Below, piece by piece: positions 60,920 through 64,000 of a stretch of DNA of 64,000 bases (its first letter is position 1; the number at the start of each line of letters is the position of its first letter). The stretch spans positions 1 to 64,000 of the forward strand of contig DAOUQF010000005.1 in NCBI GenBank assembly GCA_030625815.1, given 5' to 3'. This DNA is from Eubacteriales bacterium (GTDB taxonomy: Bacteria; Bacillota; Clostridia; Tissierellales; GPF-1). The notes beneath the pieces were generated by a model, which was not told the DNA's origin, searched no databases, and saw only the letters and a program-made list of their open reading frames with translations. Made by a program: the position numbers and the translations under genes.

Positions 60920-60960
60920 TTAAAAACCCTGCTTCGCATTTGCGAAACAGGGTTTTTATT
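60920..60960. terminator. Hairpin between Crp/Fnr and YczE-like genes
   Basis: AAAAACCCTG..TTCGC pairs with GCGAA..CAGGGTTTTT. On the minus strand it ends the deoD/yczE-like unit. Confidence 0.85.
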
Positions 60961-60966
60961 CAAATA

Positions 60967-61602
60967 TTATGCACGTACTTGCAGCCTCTTCCTACTATTG
61001 AGCAGATCAAGCGTCATTCCGATGATCCTCCCCATTGTCAAAGTAACCACGATGGTACCAACATTGATAAGGCCCAATCCATTGTGGGTGAGTAGGCTGA
61101 CCGCCACGGCCACCACAAGAAAGGACATGTCTGAATACACCTTTGCTGTCGCAATGCTGGTCTTAAACAATTTTTTTATGGCAAATTGATACTCTTCCAC
61201 AGGCGAGATAATTCCACTGAATATCAACAAGCTGATGCCCATTCCCGCCGTTACGATCATAGAGAGAAATACAACCAAGCGAAGCGTAAAGGATTCATAG
61301 GTGACATCGCCTGCCAGCAGCACATAAAAGAAGTCAATAAAGCTACCGAACATAAAGGAAACTAGCAAAGCGCTCCAATTGAATTTCTTCTTTTTTGAAA
61401 CAATCATGTTGAACAAAATGAAAACAAATCCGCTGCTCCAGCTGAATATACCCATGGTCAACCCCGTTGCTTCCGAAAGATTGCCCAACAAGCCATTATA
61501 GGCATTCAAACCAAAATTGGCTTTAATCGACATCACGATTGAAAAACAAGCTACAATCACACCTAGCATGGAGATCATCCATTTTTTTGTTAATTCTTTC
61601 AT
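60967..61602 (-). CDS. YczE/YyaS-like membrane protein
   Basis: A 211-residue protein with five predicted helices (about 8-28, 46-64, 75-95, 107-128, 150-190). SIKANFGLNAYNGLLGNLSEATGLTMGIFSWSSGFVFIL resembles the YczE/YitT group. It follows deoD by 35 bases and ends at a terminator, so it is probably in the deoD transcript and may move a base or nucleoside product. Function unknown. Confidence 0.75.
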   Translation of the reverse strand: MKELTKKWMISMLGVIVACFSIVMSIKANFGLNAYNGLLGNLSEATGLTMGIFSWSSGFVFILFNMIVSKKKKFNWSALLVSFMFGSFIDFFYVLLAGDVTYESFTLRLVVFLSMIVTAGMGISLLIFSGIISPVEEYQFAIKKLFKTSIATAKVYSDMSFLVVAVAVSLLTHNGLGLINVGTIVVTLTMGRIIGMTLDLLNSRKRLQVRA

Positions 61603-61637
61603 CTTTTATCCTCACTTCATCGAAACACCGTTGTTGC

Positions 61638-62351
61638 TTACTCAGCCATCTCCAGTGCAATTTCCATCATCTTGGTGAAAGCTGTTTGTCGCTCTTCCGA
61701 AGTCGTCTCTTCTCTTGTCAACGCATGATCTGATACCGTCAACAGGCAAGCCGCTTTCTTATTCAATAATTTCGCATTGGCGCAAAGACCAAAGAACTCC
61801 ATCTCCATTGCGATAATTTCTTTTTCTTCATAAATCTTCTTGCGCGCTTCACTCGGTTGCGCATAGAATACATCGCCTGAGCTGACACAACCTTTTGTCA
61901 CTGGAATCTCCAAACAGTTCGCGATCTCTTCCAGCTTCCCAGTCAATTCCGCATCCGCCTCAAATACATCTTCCTCATATCCTGCCAATACCTGTCCATA
62001 AGTGGATGCACTGTAACAGCTGGTCGCCAAAACCACATCATACAGATCCAAATCCATCGTATTTGCGCCGCAAGAACCGATTCGGATAATATTCTCTACC
62101 CCATAAAACGCGTACAGTTCATAGGAATAGATACCAACAGACGGAATGCCCATGCCATGACCCATCACTGAAATTTCTCGACCCTTGTAGGTTCCTGTGT
62201 AACCCAGCATGCCACGCACGCCATTAAACTGCTTCACATCCTCCAAGAATGTCTCGGCAATAAATTTCGCTCTCAACGGATCCCCTGGCATTAAAACTGT
62301 TTTTGCAATCTCTCCTGCTTTCGCTTCAATATGCGGTGTAGGTATACTCAT
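61638..62351 (-). CDS. deoD: Purine-nucleoside phosphorylase (DeoD type)
   Basis: A 237-residue hexameric-type phosphorylase. STPHIEAKAGEIAKTVLMPGDPLRAK, MGHGMGIPSVGIYSYEL, RIGSCG, and MEMEFFGLCANAKLLNKKAACLLTVSDHAL with the catalytic Asp are conserved. Cleaves purine (deoxy)ribonucleosides with phosphate. Start follows a GGAGG-type site. The promoter carries a Crp-type dyad. Confidence 0.94.
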   Translation of the reverse strand: MSIPTPHIEAKAGEIAKTVLMPGDPLRAKFIAETFLEDVKQFNGVRGMLGYTGTYKGREISVMGHGMGIPSVGIYSYELYAFYGVENIIRIGSCGANTMDLDLYDVVLATSCYSASTYGQVLAGYEEDVFEADAELTGKLEEIANCLEIPVTKGCVSSGDVFYAQPSEARKKIYEEKEIIAMEMEFFGLCANAKLLNKKAACLLTVSDHALTREETTSEERQTAFTKMMEIALEMAE

Positions 62352-62413
62352 TTTGTTTCCTCCTTGATTTTAAATCGTATTCCTTTGCAACGTACTACTC
62401 TTTTGTTTCCTTA

Positions 62414-62457
62414 AGTATATCGGAAAATTCTCAAACTAAAAATGCCACGTGACACTT
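62414..62457 (-). promoter_or_regulatory. Crp-type promoter of deoD
   Basis: Dyad TGTCACGTGGCATT, TTTAGT (-35), 15-base spacer, TATACT (-10). Confidence 0.6.
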
Positions 62458-62487
62458 TTCAAAAAACAATTGAAACTTTCATGGCTG

Positions 62488-62542
62488 ATTCGGTGAAAAT
62501 ACAATATTCGGTGCAACACCGAATATGCGATTGTAGCCGAAT
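62488..62542. promoter_or_regulatory. 55-bp nested dyad upstream of deoD
   Basis: ATTCGG occurs at 62488 and 62506, and CCGAAT at 62519 and 62537, each pair 18 bases apart and symmetric about 62515. The inner part ATATTCGGTG-caa-CACCGAATAT is perfect. About 20 of 26 bases pair across the whole dyad. Confidence 0.65.
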
Positions 62543-62580
62543 ATATGATGTTTCAAACCTTAATTATTAGTACTCATTAT

Positions 62581-62612
62581 AAAAAACACTCCGACCTTTC
62601 GGCCGAAGCGTC
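62581..62612 (-). terminator. Terminator after the amidotransferase-like gene
   Basis: GCTTCGGCC, gaaa loop, GGTCGGAGT with wobble pairs, then TTTTTT on the minus strand. Confidence 0.75.
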
Positions 62613-62616
62613 TGAT

Positions 62617-63360
62617 TTACTTGCTCATCCAATTCATTAGATTCACCCAGAATGTCTTGTAATGCTCCCAATTGACAAACTCCGGCGGCGCCCAATGGGG
62701 CGAACAATCCGAGGTAAAGGCTGCCGTCTTTCCCTTGCCAACTTCCCGGATCGCCACAAATGGATCTCCATTCAAAGTCGCCAGCACTTGTCCCTCCGGA
62801 ATCGCCTGGGTCTGATTGTACCCCAAGAATGCCGGCCATTCCTTTGGAATTCCGTTAAAAATCTCATGCTCCTCTTCGATCACCGGAATCACGCCTTGCG
62901 GGTTCTCCATACGGTCGTCGCGATCAAACATGGCAACCGGCAGAATCTCCGCTACTGCAGTATGATTGTATTGCCCTTTGGCATCGATTCCCATAAAGGT
63001 CAGATAACCGCCCACCATGCAAAGGGATCCGCCCCCTTTCACATATTCCGCAATCACGTTCAAGCGGTTCGGGCGCGCTTGGCTTCTCATAAAGGTATCC
63101 GTCGGCAACAAAAGCGTGTTGGCGCCAATATCCGACAAGATGACAGCATCGTATTGGTTCAATTCTTCCACCGTGTACGGAAAGGCTTCCCCCGCCACAT
63201 GATTCGGCAGGAACGTCACTTCATAGCCGCCGCCCTCCAAGGCGTTTCTCAGCCATTTGATTCCTTCCTCATAAACGGAAGTCGTAAAGGAATCGAATCC
63301 CTTGACATGAGTCGTATGGCTCATCCATGATTCCCCTGCAATTAACACTTTTTTACTCAT
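62617..63360 (-). CDS. Glutamine amidotransferase-like protein
   Basis: A 247-residue class I glutamine amidotransferase-like fold: KKVLIAGESWMSHTTHVKGFDSF, YDAVILSDIGANTLLLP, GGGSLCMVGGYLTFMG with Cys at the nucleophile-elbow position, and AFTSDCSPHWAPPEFVNW. This family lacks a synthetase partner and has no known reaction. AAGGGGGAAA precedes the ATG, which lies within the last 8 bases of the adenine deaminase gene; the two are co-expressed. Confidence 0.75.
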   Translation of the reverse strand: MSKKVLIAGESWMSHTTHVKGFDSFTTSVYEEGIKWLRNALEGGGYEVTFLPNHVAGEAFPYTVEELNQYDAVILSDIGANTLLLPTDTFMRSQARPNRLNVIAEYVKGGGSLCMVGGYLTFMGIDAKGQYNHTAVAEILPVAMFDRDDRMENPQGVIPVIEEEHEIFNGIPKEWPAFLGYNQTQAIPEGQVLATLNGDPFVAIREVGKGKTAAFTSDCSPHWAPPEFVNWEHYKTFWVNLMNWMSK

Positions 63361-64000
63361 TTGTTTTTCCCCCTTCTTCAAACAATGGAATCCAAGACTG
63401 ATGAATCACATCCACCAATCCCATATCCGTTAATCGGATCTCCGGAATCACCGGCAAGGCAAAGGCCGCTACCTGAATAATCGGCGAAACCGCATCAATG
63501 CCGAAGCTTTGAATGGTCTCTTTCAACTTTCGCGTTTCTCCTGCCATTTCCTTCAATCCCTTTTTCGACATCAAACCTGCAATCGGCAAATCAATGCCAG
63601 CAACCCGTTTTCCATCCTTGATGCAGACGATTCCTCCGCCTGATTCAATCAAAATTTCCGCTGCGATTTTCATATCTCGCGGATCCTTTCCGACGACCAC
63701 TAAATTATGGCAGTCATGAGAAACCGTACTGGCAATCGCCCCTTCTTTCAAGCCAAATCCTTGAATCACACCAAGTGCCCGGTTTCCATTGACTCCGTGC
63801 CGTTCAAAGACAGCCAGCCGACAAAGATCCGCTTCATCCACCTGCACCTGACCAGCTTCCACGGAGAATTCCCGTATCACCCGTTTGGTCAGAATATGCG
63901 TTTCCGGCGTATAGGCAATCACATTCATTCGAACTGCATCGCCCGATGCGCGCACCTCAAAATCCGCTTCTGTAATCGGACGATCCAAATGCACAGAATT
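63353..64000 (-). CDS. Adenine deaminase, C-terminal part (cut by window edge)
   Basis: The last 215 residues of an AdeC-type amidohydrolase: RLAVFERHGVNGNRALGVIQGFGLKEGAIASTVSHDCHNLVVVG, then DLPIAGLMS and ALPVIPEIRLTDMGLVDV. The frame stays open to position 64000, so the N-terminal metal-binding part lies outside. It deaminates adenine to hypoxanthine and fits the purine salvage theme next to deoD. Confidence 0.9.
   Translation of the reverse strand, partial: NSVHLDRPITEADFEVRASGDAVRMNVIAYTPETHILTKRVIREFSVEAGQVQVDEADLCRLAVFERHGVNGNRALGVIQGFGLKEGAIASTVSHDCHNLVVVGKDPRDMKIAAEILIESGGGIVCIKDGKRVAGIDLPIAGLMSKKGLKEMAGETRKLKETIQSFGIDAVSPIIQVAAFALPVIPEIRLTDMGLVDVIHQSWIPLFEEGGKTNE

Noticed and set aside
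1-64000. tRNA, rRNA, CRISPR arrays, insertion sequences or prophage
   Set aside because: None seen: no transposase or integrase motifs, no regularly spaced repeats and no conserved rRNA blocks were recognised by eye; a dedicated scan was not possible.

Overview
The window looks like chromosome of an anaerobic, Gram-positive-type Clostridia (Bacillota). The signs are moderate-to-low GC, strong GGAGG ribosome sites, intrinsic terminators after almost every operon, PTS transport, a glycyl radical enzyme, an anaerobic sulfatase-maturating radical SAM enzyme, lipoprotein receptors and an FMN riboswitch. I see no rRNA, tRNA, CRISPR array, IS element or phage module. The species cannot be named from this sequence.

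Left part (1-13.8 kb): a glycyl radical enzyme and its activase are divergent from a DeoR regulator. The regulator heads a sugar locus: RmlD-like reductase, mannose-6-P isomerase, 1-PFK-like kinase, PRD/EIIB/EIIA activator, fructose-type PTS IIA, IIC and IIB, and a GatZ/KbaZ-type aldolase-family protein. A degenerate ~165-bp direct repeat precedes a PHP histidinol-phosphatase-like gene. From 13.8 to 17.7 kb lie two ferredoxin-containing MinD-like ATPases, a NifX-like protein, a PadR/DUF2812 pair, and DUF5320/DUF134 genes. The NifX-like and DUF5320 promoters share a CATATGCC palindrome. A DUF2202 protein, a LUD protein and a large cell-wall hydrolase follow.

Middle (21.6-30 kb): a complete PTS-dependent dihydroxyacetone kinase operon (dhaK, dhaL, dhaM, HPr). 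It sits next to an HPr-PAS-AAA+ sigma-54 activator and a two-gene putative glycerol/DHA transporter. Both the kinase operon and the transporter pair have near-consensus -24/-12 promoters, each with a dyad about 105 bp upstream of the predicted start. An M28 peptidase and an EamA transporter follow.

30-46 kb is a sulfatase island: three Cys-type cytoplasmic sulfatases, a TctABC importer, a BMP-type ABC importer, two Crp/Fnr regulators and the sulfatase-maturating enzyme. Five promoters (four here, one before purine nucleoside phosphorylase at 62.4 kb) share one geometry: a dyad directly abutting the -35, a 15-16 bp spacer, then TATnnT. This suggests one Crp/Fnr-type regulon joining sulfate-ester import, desulfation, enzyme maturation and nucleoside breakdown.

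Right part (46-64 kb): a lipoprotein, ilvE, an AI-2E family protein, a LacI-controlled deoC-cdd-pdp operon, a riboflavin operon behind an FMN riboswitch, two GNAT paralogues, an iron alcohol dehydrogenase, a third Crp/Fnr regulator, a YczE-like protein, deoD, a glutamine-amidotransferase-like protein and the 3' end of adenine deaminase. Nucleoside salvage is therefore heavily represented. Start codons were moved inward from the longest reading frame wherever a ribosome site decided the matter.
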